A stretch of DNA of 64,000 bases from Tretioscincus oriximinensis. Lineage: Eukaryota; Chordata; Lepidosauria; Squamata; Gymnophthalmidae. The stretch is taken from positions 837,455-901,454 of the forward strand of contig JAJVDF010000219.1 in NCBI GenBank assembly GCA_022410635.1, written 5' to 3'. Shown here piece by piece: positions 44,512 to 56,378 of the stretch. Numbering within the stretch: the first letter of the stretch is position 1; each line of letters opens with the position of its first letter. The position numbers were made by a program, and so were the translations under genes. Under the pieces are notes generated by a model. It did not search any database. It was not told where the DNA came from and saw nothing but the letters and a program-made list of their open reading frames with translations.

Positions 44512-44715
44512 CACACTTGATTTTTAATCCAGTTTCAGTCCACTTTTAGAATGAAAAAATAATCGGCAAAGTGAACAGTGGATTTCTTTCCACATTATCT
44601 AACCAAAGGTGGCCTTTCTGAGTTTGAGAATGCTGAAAGAAAGCAGCTTATTCCTTTGCTGATGGGGTCTCTTAGTTTGAACGTGAATTGAAGCTGCATT
44701 GAAACTTAAGTCTGA
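44512..44715. mobile_element. hairpin MITE, TTTTAATCC-CACTTTCAG family
   Basis: acacttgatttttaatccag tttcagtcca at the left; tgaacgtgaattgaagctgc attgaaacttaag at the right; tctttccacattatctaacc in the middle. This copy shows the whole element at about 200 bp. Confidence 0.7.
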
Positions 44716-44719
44716 CCAT

Positions 44720-45560
44720 GGTGAATAAGCAGCAACTTTATGCTTGTACTCTGCCCTCTCTGCATCCATGTTTACACAATTTAGACGAAACCAACCAACC
44801 ATATTCCCCTTTCTTCTCATTTTATCAAACCAGAAAGTATCTGAATCTTTATGTCAATATCATGAAGATATTTCAACATTTATGGAAGCAAGGTCAGGAA
44901 GCAGGCTTTGTTGCAATCTGCAGTGCTGAGAGTATTTGAGCTGTCAATTTCGTGCCCGGAACCTGAAAAGCTCAGACACAGGGGGGTCGTCGCATGCAAA
45001 ATTTGATGTCATTTCCGGTACAGAACCGGGAAGTGAAGTCTCGGCGGACACTCTTTCCAGAAGCAGAGACTGGAAGTGACATAATTTGTGATGTCATTTT
45101 CACCCTTGGGGGCATCCTTCTCAGAAGCAGGCACTGGGAGTGATATCACCAAATAGGAAATGAGGGGAGACGAAGAATTCAAATGCAATACAAGGGAGAA
45201 TTTTCTAATAAAGCTTATGTGATTCATGTACAACTCCCAGCACTGATCTGCCCCTCCCACCATTAGGAAGCACCTGTCGTGCGCTGGCGCATCATCCAGT
45301 TTGGGGAGTGGNTTTTTTTTGGGTTCTGGCATGTTCAAAGTCTCAGTGGCCACCATCAGGGCCCCTCCTCCAAGAAAAACAAACAGAATTTTAGTTGTGG
45401 CCCTCAGAAAGGTTTTTGGATCACTTCCAGATGCCTTCTCATTCTCCCTCCCCAAGACATTGCTCAGGTCTGCTTCCAATTAGAATGAAAAATTAGGGAG
45501 GATCATTTGGTAATCTTTAAGGCTATATTTAAGGCTGAACCATTTGATTGCTGCTTCTCA
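44720..45560. other. no gene recognised
   Basis: Frames of up to 156 codons (for example on the - strand, 45009-45479) contain N bases and show no family resemblance. No clear repeat was noticed. Confidence 0.4.
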
Positions 45561-46080
45561 TGTGTTAAGCCACAGACCGTAAGAAGAACTCTACTGGGTC
45601 AGAACATGGTCTATCTAGTTCATCATTCTGTCTTACACAGTGACCCACCACTTACTTCTAAGTATCTCAAGCAGAGGAAGATAGCAAAATCTTTGCCTGC
45701 TCCTAGAACCACACAAATGTTCAGAGGCTGTCCGTTCAACCTGGACATCACTTCCATTGTTGCATGTGGCCACAATGAATTTGAATAATTCCCTTTTGTA
45801 ATTTTACTTGCACTAAAACTATCCAAACTGGTTGCTGATACCACCTTGTGTGGAAATAAATTGCAAAGATACATGATCCTCTGAAACATTCCCCTTGTTC
45901 GTCCAAACTCTCCTAACTTCTTTCTTCTAGTATGTGATAGGGGAAAAATTTTCTCCATTTTTAAAATCTTTTTCATGATACTGCAGTTAGGTCACCATCT
46001 TTCAGGGCTGAAGAGACGTAGTTGTTGCAGCCTGAGTTTGCAAGGGAGGCATTCGAGTTTTCCATGTAACAAATACAGAA
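45560..46080 (-). mobile_element. old CR1 LINE 3' copy
   Basis: taagaagaactctactgggt cagaacatggtctatctagt tcatcattctgtcttacaca matches the 38.9-kb copy word by word with many changes. It extends to gggctgaagagacgtagttg ttgcagcctgagtttgcaagggagg. Confidence 0.75.
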
Positions 46081-47010
46081 AAAGTAAGGCATACAAAACT
46101 ATTCTGGAGGGTTTTTTTTAATATTAAATGAGCCCAGTGACAGTTCATTGACAAGAGAATAGATTTTTGTGTATCCAGCCTTGCAGAACAATGTTTACAA
46201 ACATTACTAGGAATGAAGTATTTGGGGCCCAGCCAGCCAAATTACATTTAAATCCAGTTAGTTTCGGCTTGTCTTAAGCGTTTATTTATAACGTGAATGA
46301 TTGCAGATGTCAGCAGAGCCAACAAAATATGAAACTTCACCTTTGTGATGTTCTGGATTGGCCATTGTCTGTCTATAGAGAGAAGTATTATCTGGAATAT
46401 TAGGCAGGTACCTAAGAAATGTTGGCACAGGATCAGTTGAAGTGGGGCAGAGAAGGCCTACATTAGGTGTTCTCTTTGTGCAGAATGAGATGGTAACCCA
46501 AGATGATAAATTCCTAAAATGCAGCTCTATTTTAAAAAGTACTTTTAGGCTCTGTTTGCAAATACTTAGTAATGCACTTGGAGTTCACTATTCCATATTG
46601 TCTGCTTGGGAATAGCAGTATAAGGCTTTAGCTATGTTGTGACACTTACCTAAAATGTATTACTGGTGGAGCAGATCAACTTCCCTTACCTATGTATAAT
46701 AGCATCAGTTGATACACATTATAATAGTGTATTTGAATGTAGAACAGATTGCGGGACTCGTGGGAGCAACTGCAAGAGGCATGCACATTTCATAAGCTTA
46801 CCCTGGAGTGCTGTGGACCTGGCTCTGGATCCTGGTGAATGCTGCCAGCCATGAATTTGAACTTTACAATTTTAGTAAATTTTTGGAGCCAATAGCTGGC
46901 TCCACTTGCATGTTGCTGATGCACACGGAGGTGAATCCCACCACAGATTTCCCTCTTGTCACTGAAGGCAGCATCATGCCATTGGTTAGAACAGATTCAT
47001 ATTTCCATGG
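46081..47010. other. no gene or repeat recognised
   Basis: Includes 46250-46380 (agcgtttatttataacgtga, atgttctggattggccattg), free of repeat hallmarks. It lies inside the predicted ACKR3 intron. Confidence 0.35.
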
Positions 47011-47191
47011 AGGCTGACCAGATGACCCCTTTTTTGGGGGGGTAACCGGGTTTTGGGGTGCCTCCCGGTTTTTGCTGACGAAAAAAAAATTCAATTTTTT
47101 TCCAGAAAACTTTTTTTTTCCTCAGCAAAAACCAGGGGGCACCCCAAAACCGGGTTTTTATCCCCCCAAAAGGGGTCATCTGGCCAGCCTA
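47011..47191. mobile_element. fold-back hAT-like MITE, family TAGGCTGACC, copy 5
   Basis: Short copy (181 bp) from aggctgaccagatgacccct to ggggtcatctggccagccta. Arms gggtgcctcccggtttttgc and gcaaaaaccagggggcaccc are nearly complementary, so most of the element is one hairpin. No target duplication was found; the left terminal T is changed. Confidence 0.85.
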
Positions 47192-48377
47192 GAGGGAGAC
47201 TCAAGGGATTTTAAAAATGTACTTCCATGCAAATCTGGAGGACTCTTGCTACAATGGATCAAGCTTTTAGTAATGTGTATTAGCGCAAGTAAGTGCAAAT
47301 CAGGCCTTAAATGGGTTTAAAGGGAAGGCTGTCAGGTTCTGGTTTGGCATCTTTCTTGCCTACCTATCAAAAACAAAATGGAACCCGATACTACAAGGCA
47401 TCAATCTATTTTCTACAATATCAGTAAGAAATGTCTAAAGGCTTTCAAAAATCATTCTGAAGTTGCGAAATAAGGAATTAGGATACTTTAATGTCATTAC
47501 AATTTGTCTACTTGAATTCCAGGAACCAAGTGAATCATGTATAGTAGCAAAACATTTTTTTACAGAATTTAATTATTTGTCAGCTAGAGCAAAGGGAGGA
47601 AATGTTAGTGACTTTCTGGTACTGGAAAGATTCTTGCTTTTGTATCTGAGTTTGTCTGAGTCACAGGAAAGTCACAATAAGCTCCTATTTCCCCTGTAAT
47701 TCTAATTGTGACCATTGCAGCAACCTGGTTTCACGGTCATTTAAGCCACCTGTTGTTCCTTTAAATACAGTCTTACACCACTTATTCAGCTTGCCATTCT
47801 CCCCAGTGAGCTGTCTAAAAACAGAAGCTACAGGACAGAGTAGCTCCGGTATTCATGGCTAGAGGACTGATACCTCNCTGCCCAAAGTAATTTGGGTGAA
47901 AGAAATTCTTGCATTTTAAAACTTGGTCTCTTTGTGTACTTATTTTGATAAATCTGGATTAGTCCATTTGGATTCCTTGATCTGGATTGAAGGTAGCAGC
48001 TCATATCTGTGGCTCAAAGTGCACTATACTGTATTCTAGTCCACAAAGGGACTAAGGGACTTTCTTTCAGGGCCAATGCTAGACCAGAATGATAGGTGGG
48101 CAGCAGGCCTCTTAAATCTGGAACAAAATTTAGTGCATTCTGAGTTTATATTAAGGTAGATTGGATAGCATTAAAACTGAAGCTGTATCCAGATGTCACT
48201 TATTGCATTACAGTTGGGTTATTAATTTATTCAAAATAATTCATATCCTACCCTTCACCACTGGGTGAAGTAACAACAGGGTGGGTAATGACAGATAAAG
48301 GAATAATAATAGTAAAAAAAATAATTCAAATATATGGATATATGAAAAAAGCAATCTAGACAATGATTTATTCTGGA
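47192..48377. other. no gene or repeat recognised
   Basis: Intronic sequence. 47690-47850 (aattgtgaccattgcagcaa, tcatttaagccacctgttgt) has no repeat hallmark and is a candidate for conservation testing. The right end (48180-48240) resembles an ATTCTGGAATA-type arm. Confidence 0.35.
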
Positions 48378-48556
48378 TAATTTATTTATTTATTTGTACT
48401 TGTATCCTGCCATATATCCGAAGGTCTCAGGGCGGCCAACCATAGGGTGGCGCCCATAGCTTTTGTTGCTTTCTCCACAACAGGCACCCTGTGAAGTAGG
48501 TGGGGCTGAGAGAGTTCTAAAGAACTCTGACTGGCCCAAGGTCACCCAGCTGGCTT
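48378..48556 (-). mobile_element. SINE family 2, 5'-truncated
   Basis: Tail (TTTA)n, then gaaggtctcagggcggccaa and gcttttgttgctttctccac as far as caaggtcacccagctggc. The tRNA head is missing. It abuts aagtatagtggaataagtga of another repeat. Confidence 0.85.
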
Positions 48557-48944
48557 CCAAGTATAGTGGAATAAGTGATGTCTGGATGCAACCAGGGAAA
48601 TGTGTGCTATTATGCAGATTAATTGTATGCCCCTTGCAGGCACAACCATGATCTTGTAGATCCAGTCTAGATGTAGATATACCACTGCATAATTTGAAAC
48701 TGACAACACTGGTATTTATGTAGTACTGATTAATGTGATCTATCACTATTCTGGATTAAATGGGTTCTTAATCTGATACAGATTTGCAATAGTCCCATGC
48801 GGACTACTACAGAGCTCATTACACCGATTGAATAGGTACGATTATAAAGGGATGTATGTCCTCCCAGGCAATAGCCAAACCGGCTTTTATTGCAATGATT
48901 TCTAAATACCAACAACTAATTTACACAGCTGGCATATGGATGCA

Positions 48945-49252
48945 GGCACAGATAGCTCAGTCGCTTAGGAACTCGTCTCTCGCCTGGGAGGTGGGGTTTC
49001 GAAGCCCTGTGTGGGACGTGGGGAGGCTTGAGCACCTTCCACTAGCCTGTAGCTCTAGCCAACCCAGCTATTCGAAAGCATGAATTGCAAGAAATTGCAA
49101 CTGAATGCAAGTAGATACATGGGAACTAGCATAGCCTGATGGGGAAGATAGAATGGAAGCCTTCGGGCAAAATATATCCTTGTAAGCCGCTTTGAGTCNC
49201 TTTGAAAGGTGAGAAAAGCGGGGTATAAGAACCCAGTTCTTCTTCTTCTTCT
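48945..49252 (+). mobile_element. tRNA-derived SINE, family 1
   Basis: ggcacagatagctcagtcgc, gtggggtttcgaagccctgt (good B box GTTTCGAAGCC), the shared body, and a (TTC)n tail. Confidence 0.9.
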
Positions 49253-49989
49253 AAATGCCACATTGGCATATTGCCAAGTCTGGCTTTGCAGGCAGATGTG
49301 GAGTTTGGGTGAAAGGAAGGCTGGGTCGTAAAGGCCCTTGTGTACCTTGCAGGAATGCTCTATTTGGCCTTCATTATTCACTAACAATCAGTAGAAATTT
49401 CACAGTTTTCTGTTTCGGCTAACAAACTGGGCTAGACCTTTTTGCTATGTTCTACGATACATACTGGCAGGACTTTACAACACCCACAATCGGCTTAAAT
49501 CTTTCTCTTTCATGGGCTGACATTCTATCCCCTTGAAGGGAAAGAGGACAGAGATTTCATGACTGTTGAATTGAGTTGGAAGACTGGGTCCTGCTTTTAA
49601 ACATTTCCTTAAAACTCACAGAAGTTGCCTTGCTAGGCAGCAGAATGGGAGTTTTTTTTGATAGTGTACTTAAAATATAACCTAGCTGTGTTCTGACTGA
49701 ATCAGGTGATGTCTCTTCTTGCTGCAATGAACGGATACACTGTGTTCAAAGAATCAAGAGAAGAAAAGGGCTGAGTTCTGCACATTAACTAATGCACATC
49801 AAAACCTCCGTTTTTCCCAGTTTTGAGCACAGTCTTTTCTAAGCATGCTTTTCGCTCCTCAGGGTCGTAATAGTGGTGCTAGCAGATCCGTAAGGCGATT
49901 TAATTGCTTCTCGATGTGTTGGTCTTGTGCAGCACAACTGTATAAAGAATGCCAATTTCTAAAAGGGAGAATTTCACAAAGGAAATTTT

Positions 49990-51115
49990 CCCAAGATGAG
50001 GAAAATGGTAAAAAGAAAATTAAAAGGGAAAGTAAGAAGCATCCAGTCCCTTCAAGAAGCATGGAAACTGCTTGTAATACAATACTGGAGGCTCAAATAC
50101 AATGCATTCCCAAGGGAAGAAAGGGTTCTGCCAAGTCCAAGAAGAAACCTGTATGGCTTACCACTACAGTAAGTGAAGTCATTAAAATGAAGAAAAACTC
50201 ATTTAAAAAGTGGAAGGCTTATCCTAGTGAGGAGAACAGAGGTAGCACAAATCGTGGCAAACCAAATGCAAGGTGGTAGTCAGGAATGTGAATAAAAACT
50301 GCAAAGAATATTAAAAGAAATAATAAGTATTTCTTCAAAAACATCAGAAATAGGAATCCTACCAAAAAAGTGGTCAGACCACTAGATGGCAATGGACAGA
50401 AGGGAATAATAAAGGAGGACATGGAGAATTGCAGAGAGGTTAAATGATATTTTTCCCTTCAGTTTTCATTGAAGAAGAAAGAAGCTATTTACCTGCAGCA
50501 GAACCAGTTTTTTCAGGAAGGGCATCAGACGATTAAACTGATCAGTGATAAAAAGGGAGGAGGTCCTTGCTAGCCTCAACATCAATAAATCCTCAGGCCA
50601 GATGCATTCATACCAGAATTCTTAAAGAACTAAAATGTGAAATTACTGAACTTGTAGCCAAAATATTTAATCTTTCTTTAAGATCAGGCACTGTGCTAAT
50701 AGATTGGAGAGTAGCCTGTAGAGTANCAAATGAAATGCCAATCTTTAAAAAAGGATCCCAATATGGTCCTGGAAATTATAGACCCATCAGTTTAACCTCA
50801 GTTCCAGCTAAAGTATTGAAAACCATAATTATGGACAAAATTACTAAGCATGCCTTCTGCAAAAGTAAATCATGCCTTACAAACTTGTTAGAATTCTTTG
50901 AGAGTGTTAACAAACATATGGATAAACGGGATCCATTTGATATTGTCTACCTAGACTTTCAAAAGGCTTTTGATAAAGGTCCCTCATCAAAGGCTCCTAA
51001 AAAAGCTCCACAGTCATGGCATAAGAAGACAGACTTTGTTCTGGATTAGAAACTGGCTAAAGGACAGAAGACAGAGAATAGTGGTGAATGGACAGTTCTC
51101 AGGCCAATTCAAACA
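49990..51115 (+). mobile_element. CR1/L2-type LINE, inter-domain and reverse-transcriptase fragment
   Basis: In order on the + strand: KKKPVWLTTTVSEVIKMKKN (linker before RT), then after frameshifts a 160-codon frame at 50567-51049. This has HTRILKELKCEITELVAKIF, PIFKKGSQYGPGNYRPISL, KSCLTNLLEFFESVNK and VYLDFQKAFD. The last block holds the first catalytic Asp of the polymerase. Reverse-transcriptase blocks after YLDFQKAFD, with the second catalytic site, are missing. It is a decayed retrotransposon, internal to the ACKR3 intron. Confidence 0.88.
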
Positions 51116-51420
51116 ATGACCTTGCACTGAAGAATTCAATGTAACACATCTACAGACACCCCCCCCTCTTCTTTTAATCTAGCTTTTATCAGTTAGAAAA
51201 CTGGGCTCAAATATGTTGTAACTTTGTAACCCCATGCACAGAGAGTTCTATCAAACATAAGGGGATTGTTGGCTGGCATCTGTCCAGGGTCCTGAGCTCA
51301 AAGATCATGGCCTTATCTTTTTAAAGATCAGGATGAAAAAAAGGAAAGATAATTTGGATTGTGTTAGGATTAAACTCGATATCATTTAGCAAAGGGATAT
51401 ATATAGATATGTATAAAGAT

Positions 51421-51510
51421 ATGTATAAAGATATATCTTTATACATANAAAGATATAAAGATATATCTTTATACATAGAAAGATATAAAGATATATCTTT
51501 ATACATAGAA
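51421..51510. repeat. 30-bp tandem repeat, three units, each with dyad symmetry
   Basis: Three exact 30-base periods of ataaagatatatctttatac followed by atagaaagat. The part aaagatatatcttt is itself a perfect palindrome. Partial units precede it (gatatgtataaagatatg). Confidence 0.9.
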
Positions 51511-51549
51511 AAAGCATGTGCTGGTTTAGATCTATTCATAATCCATTTT

Positions 51550-52405
51550 TAAAAATGGGAAACATAAGGGAGAAGAATGTAACCGTGGTTTGTCTCTTTA
51601 CCCACTGTGTTTATTTTCAGTTAACCTTGCACATATTTGTTACAAAATTCCAAATATGAGGGAAATAGTCTAGCGGTATAGTTTAGTGCCATACTGGCTG
51701 TGGACTAAGATGTCAGCCATTTTCTGCCAAGTACTAAATCTCACCAAGTAGAAATAGCCCCTAAGGAGCTGCCCATCAACAGCTATAGTGGAAAATGACA
51801 ACACTATCTATCCTTGGGGGTAATTTATCACATTCTGCATGTGTGCTGCCTCTGGCTGAGAATAGATTTCATTTTTGGAGGGGACTGGTAAGCCCATGGG
51901 ACTGGGCACGTATACCCAACAGGGCCGTGGGGCAGCCTGTCAGCTTATTTATTACATGTAGTTGATAACTTTGGATGCTCAACTCAAAGAGTTTATTTTT
52001 AAATAGAGCATTAATTTCATACTGAATGTTATTTGTACTATATTATCTTGTAGTGTTGATCACAACTCACTCTTTTAATCAGCAAGTCATCTGTTGGTCC
52101 CTTGAGTAGCAACCACAATAAAAGTGAGAAAATAAGTGCAGTGCATCTCCTTTAAGGAATGTTGAGTGGAAAAATATTTTTTTTGTGGGAGATAGGTTGT
52201 CAAAATGAAAGGAACAGAAGAAGTAAAGAGTCAGAGAAAGAAGGGGAAGGAACTGAGGAAGGAAAGAAAAGCAAGGAAGGCATATAAAAGAAGGAAAGTA
52301 TANACAGGAACCAGATGGAGGTTGATGATTAATTTGTAAATAAATGCATATAATCTTTCCACTATTTTTTTTCAATAACTAGCTTTCTCAACTTGTTTCT
52401 GCATA
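51550..52405. other. no gene recognised
   Basis: Intronic AT-rich sequence. A purine-rich stretch at 52200-52300 (agaaagaaggggaaggaact). No repeat with ends. Confidence 0.4.
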
Positions 52406-52605
52406 AGAGCCTCAAACTGCTACTGGCCCAACAGCAGAAAAGTGGGTGGCATAAGCTTTCATAGACACGTCTACTTCAGATGCATCTGAAGAAGTAGACG
52501 TGTCTACGAAAGCTTATGCCACCCACTTGTCTCCTGTTAGTCTCAAACTGCTACTAGCCCCTTTGCTGGACTTTCTACTGGACTAACACAGCTATTTCTC
52601 TGAAA
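52406..52605 (-). mobile_element. palindromic AAGCTTATGCC family, copy with 13-bp target duplication
   Basis: Two inverted arms meet in a perfect palindrome cttcagatgcatctgaag. The head (cagctatttctctgaaa side) is at the right. Flanked by TTGTTTCTGCATA at 52393-52405 and 52606-52618. + strand centre: CTGAAGA 52486-52492, hairpin 52494-52507, GAAA 52508-52511. Confidence 0.9.
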
Positions 52606-52619
52606 TTGTTTCTGCATAT

Positions 52620-53200
52620 GTACGTATGTGTGTGTAGACTGCTGAGCTCATTAGTATATATATTAGATTAATGAAATTATTAGGAAGGATGGCAGAGAGA
52701 AGTCAGAAAATATCTACCAGGAAGAGGTGTTGTGAGTCTTAATAAGGTCTTTAAAAGCCTCCTGCCACAACCTACATTGTGCAATCTTTAGGAGAGGCAA
52801 TTCTTGTCAGAATTCCATTTATATTCCAGTGTCATTTACAGGGTGGGGCAGTGTTGAGAAATGTTTAGTAACATAGGCTGCCAAATAAGTACTTTTTGGG
52901 CTTAGAAGCAGAAATGTTTACTGAAATCCTATTAACACTACCATGAAGACATTTGTGACAGGAGTGGTTGCTGTTTTGAAACAGAAGTTCTTTTAAAAAA
53001 CAGTGCCTTGATGGACATCCAAGACGAGAAATAGGATGTTGACAGATTTGTAGGTCTGCTTCCCCCCCTCCAAAATAGAGCTGCAAGTGGTGGTTACCCC
53101 TTTATGTTAAATTTTCTTTTATTCCAAAGAGGTCTAGTTCGGTTGTGTGTGGGTGGAGAAAGGATTAAGCTCTTTCTTCGGGATTNAAGATGAACTAAAG
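52620..53200. other. no gene recognised
   Basis: Intronic sequence without recognised repeats. Confidence 0.4.
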
Positions 53201-53375
53201 GTTGATTTCAAAGAAATGGCTTTGTTAGCCTTTGTTCAGAAACTCCAGTAAGTAAGATAGATGGCATGAACTTTCATAGACCAGTCTATTTCAGATAGAC
53301 AGGTTTACAAAAGTTCATGTCACCTATCTTTCCCTTGTTAGTCTCCAAAGTGCTACAAGCTCCCCTCTACTAGAC
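53200..53375 (-). mobile_element. palindromic AAGCTTATGCC family, diverged copy
   Basis: tttcaaagaaatggctttgttagcc (head), gatggcatgaactttcatag, tttcagatagacaggttta, aaagttcatgtcacctatct, ttgttagtctccaaagtgct. All blocks are present in order, but worn. Confidence 0.7.
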
Positions 53376-53977
53376 TTAAAACTAAAGGTGTGAAGGGAAG
53401 GGTATGTTCTGTACCTTCCACAATATTTGGAATCCATTGCATTAGTTTCTTGAGTCTGTAGAAGAATGTCAATTTTGGGTCCAACCGAAATCCCATGCAA
53501 CTGGGGCAGTTTTAGGGCTATGACTGCATTATGGGCAGAAGTTGAATGATAGTACGATGAGGACAAATAACCACCTTTGTATAACTGTGTATGCATGCAT
53601 AGGTGTGTCTGCATGTGTAATCTCTCTCTCTTTTTAGGCTCCACCATGTGTGCTGCCTCACAGAGTGATGGCAGCAGCCAAGAACAGCAGATAAAATGGA
53701 TCAAAGAAGTAGCTTTTTGCACTGTAGTGGCACTTTAGAATACTGCTAAAGTTTGCTAGACACCAGGTATATAGTTTTCAGTACTAGTGCCAAATTTCTC
53801 TCTTTATTAAGCCTTTCATTCTTAGTTCTCTTTTGGTTATGTTCAGCCAGGAAGGGAGGATGTGTGAGTTGGAGAGAGGAGAGTTGTATTTTAAACATAT
53901 TAAAATAATCTGTATATTTTGCTGTTACCTATCCTGGGCCCAGTTAGCGAAGNATAAAATAAATTTCTTATGACATA

Positions 53978-54187
53978 CAGGGTGCTTCAAAAAATGTATA
54001 CACACTGTGAACTTCCATAGAAAATTTATTTACTGTTCTACTGTTCTATAAAGTTAAATTTCAGGAAGTTAGAAAGCTTAAAGTCCAATGTAAATAAAAC
54101 NTAAATAACAAATATTAATGGGTCACCACTGATTCTGTACATCGTATGGAAGTTCAAAGTGTGCATACATTTTTTTGAAGCACCCTG
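53978..54187. mobile_element. mariner-like MITE, intact, 210 bp
   Basis: CAGGGTGCTTCAAAAAATG and ATTTTTTTGAAGCACCCTG, each next to TA (53976-53977 and 54188-54189). Inner layers gtgaacttccata and atggaagttcaaagtgtg are also inverted. Same family as the split copy at 38750. Confidence 0.92.
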
Positions 54188-54670
54188 TATTTCTATATCT
54201 TTATACCTCTATGAAAAATATCTCGGAGCAATGAATGGTTAAAACAAAAATAAGGNTAAAAACAGCAGTTGAAACCTCTTTTAAAACTAGTTCAATTAGG
54301 CAAGATAATAAGGCAGCAATACATTAGTCTTAGTTACAAGTAGAGGCGTCGGAGTCCAAGGCTTCATAATTTTTTAAGAGTGGAAACTTTTGTGTATGGT
54401 ATGTCTCTGTTTTGCCATATGTCTCAAATGTCAGAGGCAACCTGAGATTTTAGAGAGCTATTCCGGGAGAAAGGGCAAAATCTGTGATTTTTGGAGCTGT
54501 ACCTGGCAGTGTGGAATTTTGGGGGAAGAAGGAGGTTGGCTGCGAGCAGGGCTTGAATAGAAAGCAGGGTTTGGGCAAGGTTGACATGAAACTTTAAAGA
54601 ACGCCTGCAATTTTGAGGGTTGGAATACGGCAATCCTAAAGGGGTATACGATTATTCCTCATTCTGCCTT

Positions 54671-54978
54671 AGAAGAAGAAGAAGAACTTGGTTCTTATAC
54701 CCCGCTTTTCTCACCTTTCAAAGGGACTCAAAGCGGCTTACAAGGATATATTTTGCTCGAAGGCTTCCATTCTATCTTCCCCACCAGGCTATGGTGGTTC
54801 CCATGTATGTATTTGCAGTCGGTTGCAATTTCTTGCAATTCATGCTTTCAAATAGCTGGGTTGGCTAGAGCTACAGGNTAGTGGAAGGTGCTCACCCCTC
54901 CCCACGTCCCACACAGGGCTTTGAAACCCCATCTCCCAGGCAAGAGACNAATTCCTAAGCGACTGAGCTATCCGTGCC
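54671..54978 (-). mobile_element. tRNA-derived SINE, family 1
   Basis: (GAA)n tail at the left, cttataccccgcttttctca, and the head at the right ending gactgagctatccgtgcc. Complete on the - strand. Confidence 0.9.
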
Positions 54979-55970
54979 TGCTTTACANTGATTCAAGACT
55001 AATAAAGGAGGTGTTGCTGTTTCTACCCCTACGCCTCTGCAGCACGCAGGCGGCTGCCACTGGTCTTACCACTGCTGTTCTGGGCATTGGTTGAGTTGCT
55101 TCTGCCAACTCATTTGCTCACTTTAGCTCAGCCCCCCACTCCCACCCCAGTGGGCAGCTTCCCTTCCCAGCTGGCAGCCTGAATTCGTAGGATGCACATC
55201 CACTGGCTCAGGGGATGGAATTCTTCCTCCCTGCCTAATCACATTGTTTTGAGGTGGTGGACAGTTTGTTCACTGTGGTCACTTAGAGTGACGATAATTT
55301 GGATTTTATTGTTACAGAAAATTATTAGGAATTTCTATTCTGTTTCTGTGCATTCACATCCTTATATTAGTGCACCTATACCAATGGTTCCTGTTTAATA
55401 TAGAGTATTTTCCCATGATCTTATGAAGTAATAACTCTGGGATTCATTCTATCCCCCTCTTTACCCTTTAGGTTCCGGTAGGCCTCCTGCTTCCTTCTGA
55501 TTGATCTTAATGAAGAGATGAAGGCCAGATTATGGTTTCAAAGTTGTGTGTGAAAATTGACAAAACTCTTTCAGGCTAATACAAAATAATACAAGGGACT
55601 AAGACAACATATTGCAGTTTTTCAGGGATATCATTGTGCAGGCAGAAGAGGATTGCTTCTGAAAGCTCTGTGCTATTTCTCCACCTACCTGATTGTTGCA
55701 AGGATGGCAGCTTTTCATCTTTCAATTTCTATGAATTTATTGCCATGAGATTCAATCGGCTTTATTCTATCAATTTGAAAAGCTTAAAATAAATGCCTAG
55801 GATTCCTGAAATATTTTAATTGGACGTCTTAAAAAAAATCAACTGCACAACTGTTGACCATATTCTCATGCAGACCCACTTGTAGTAGGAAGTTTCCTTC
55901 CTTCCGTTTTCTGTCTACTTTGTACTTCTATTTGAATTTTTTAAATATGTAGTGAACCCCAGGGAGTGGA
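54979..55970. other. no gene or repeat recognised
   Basis: 55450-55870 lacks repeat hallmarks and lies 0.8-1.2 kb upstream of the ACKR3 coding exon. It is a candidate regulatory interval by position only. Confidence 0.35.
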
Positions 55971-56179
55971 GTGATTTCTCCCGTTTACCTCCTTAAAATG
56001 TCTGGAACTGATCTTGGTGGTGTGTGCCATGTCCACGTCGTCCAGACAAGGTTCACCCCCCCCCCCCCCCGAGAGCAGTTCCGGACATCGGCAGCGAGTG
56101 TGTGCACAGCCACAGACAGGCGGCCGAGTCAGGCAGGTGGCAGTTGCTCATTGGTGATGTCTGGAACTGCTCTTGTTGT

Positions 56180-56378
56180 GCTCCATGTCTGCAAACCTGA
56201 AAAGAAAGAAAAAGAGAGAAGGAAGGCAGGAAAGCAGGAAAGAAAAAGGTAAAGGAAAAAGGCCTGGGAAAGGGCAGGGCTTGGGAAGGGGGCATGGCCG
56301 TGCAGGCCCCCAAGCCACTCTGGGAAGGGGACAANGCCACAAAATGGCTCTCGGCTCCAAAAGGTTTGCCCACCCCTG
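56180..56378. mobile_element. hAT-type element, right end only
   Basis: aaatggctctcggctccaaa aggtttgcccacccctg is the closing end of a Charlie-like hAT derivative. The left end and target duplication were not found. The interior is purine-rich (gaaagaaaaagagagaagga). Confidence 0.6.

Noticed and set aside
51421..51510. CRISPR-like array
   Set aside because: Units are directly adjacent without spacers, and the DNA is clearly vertebrate.
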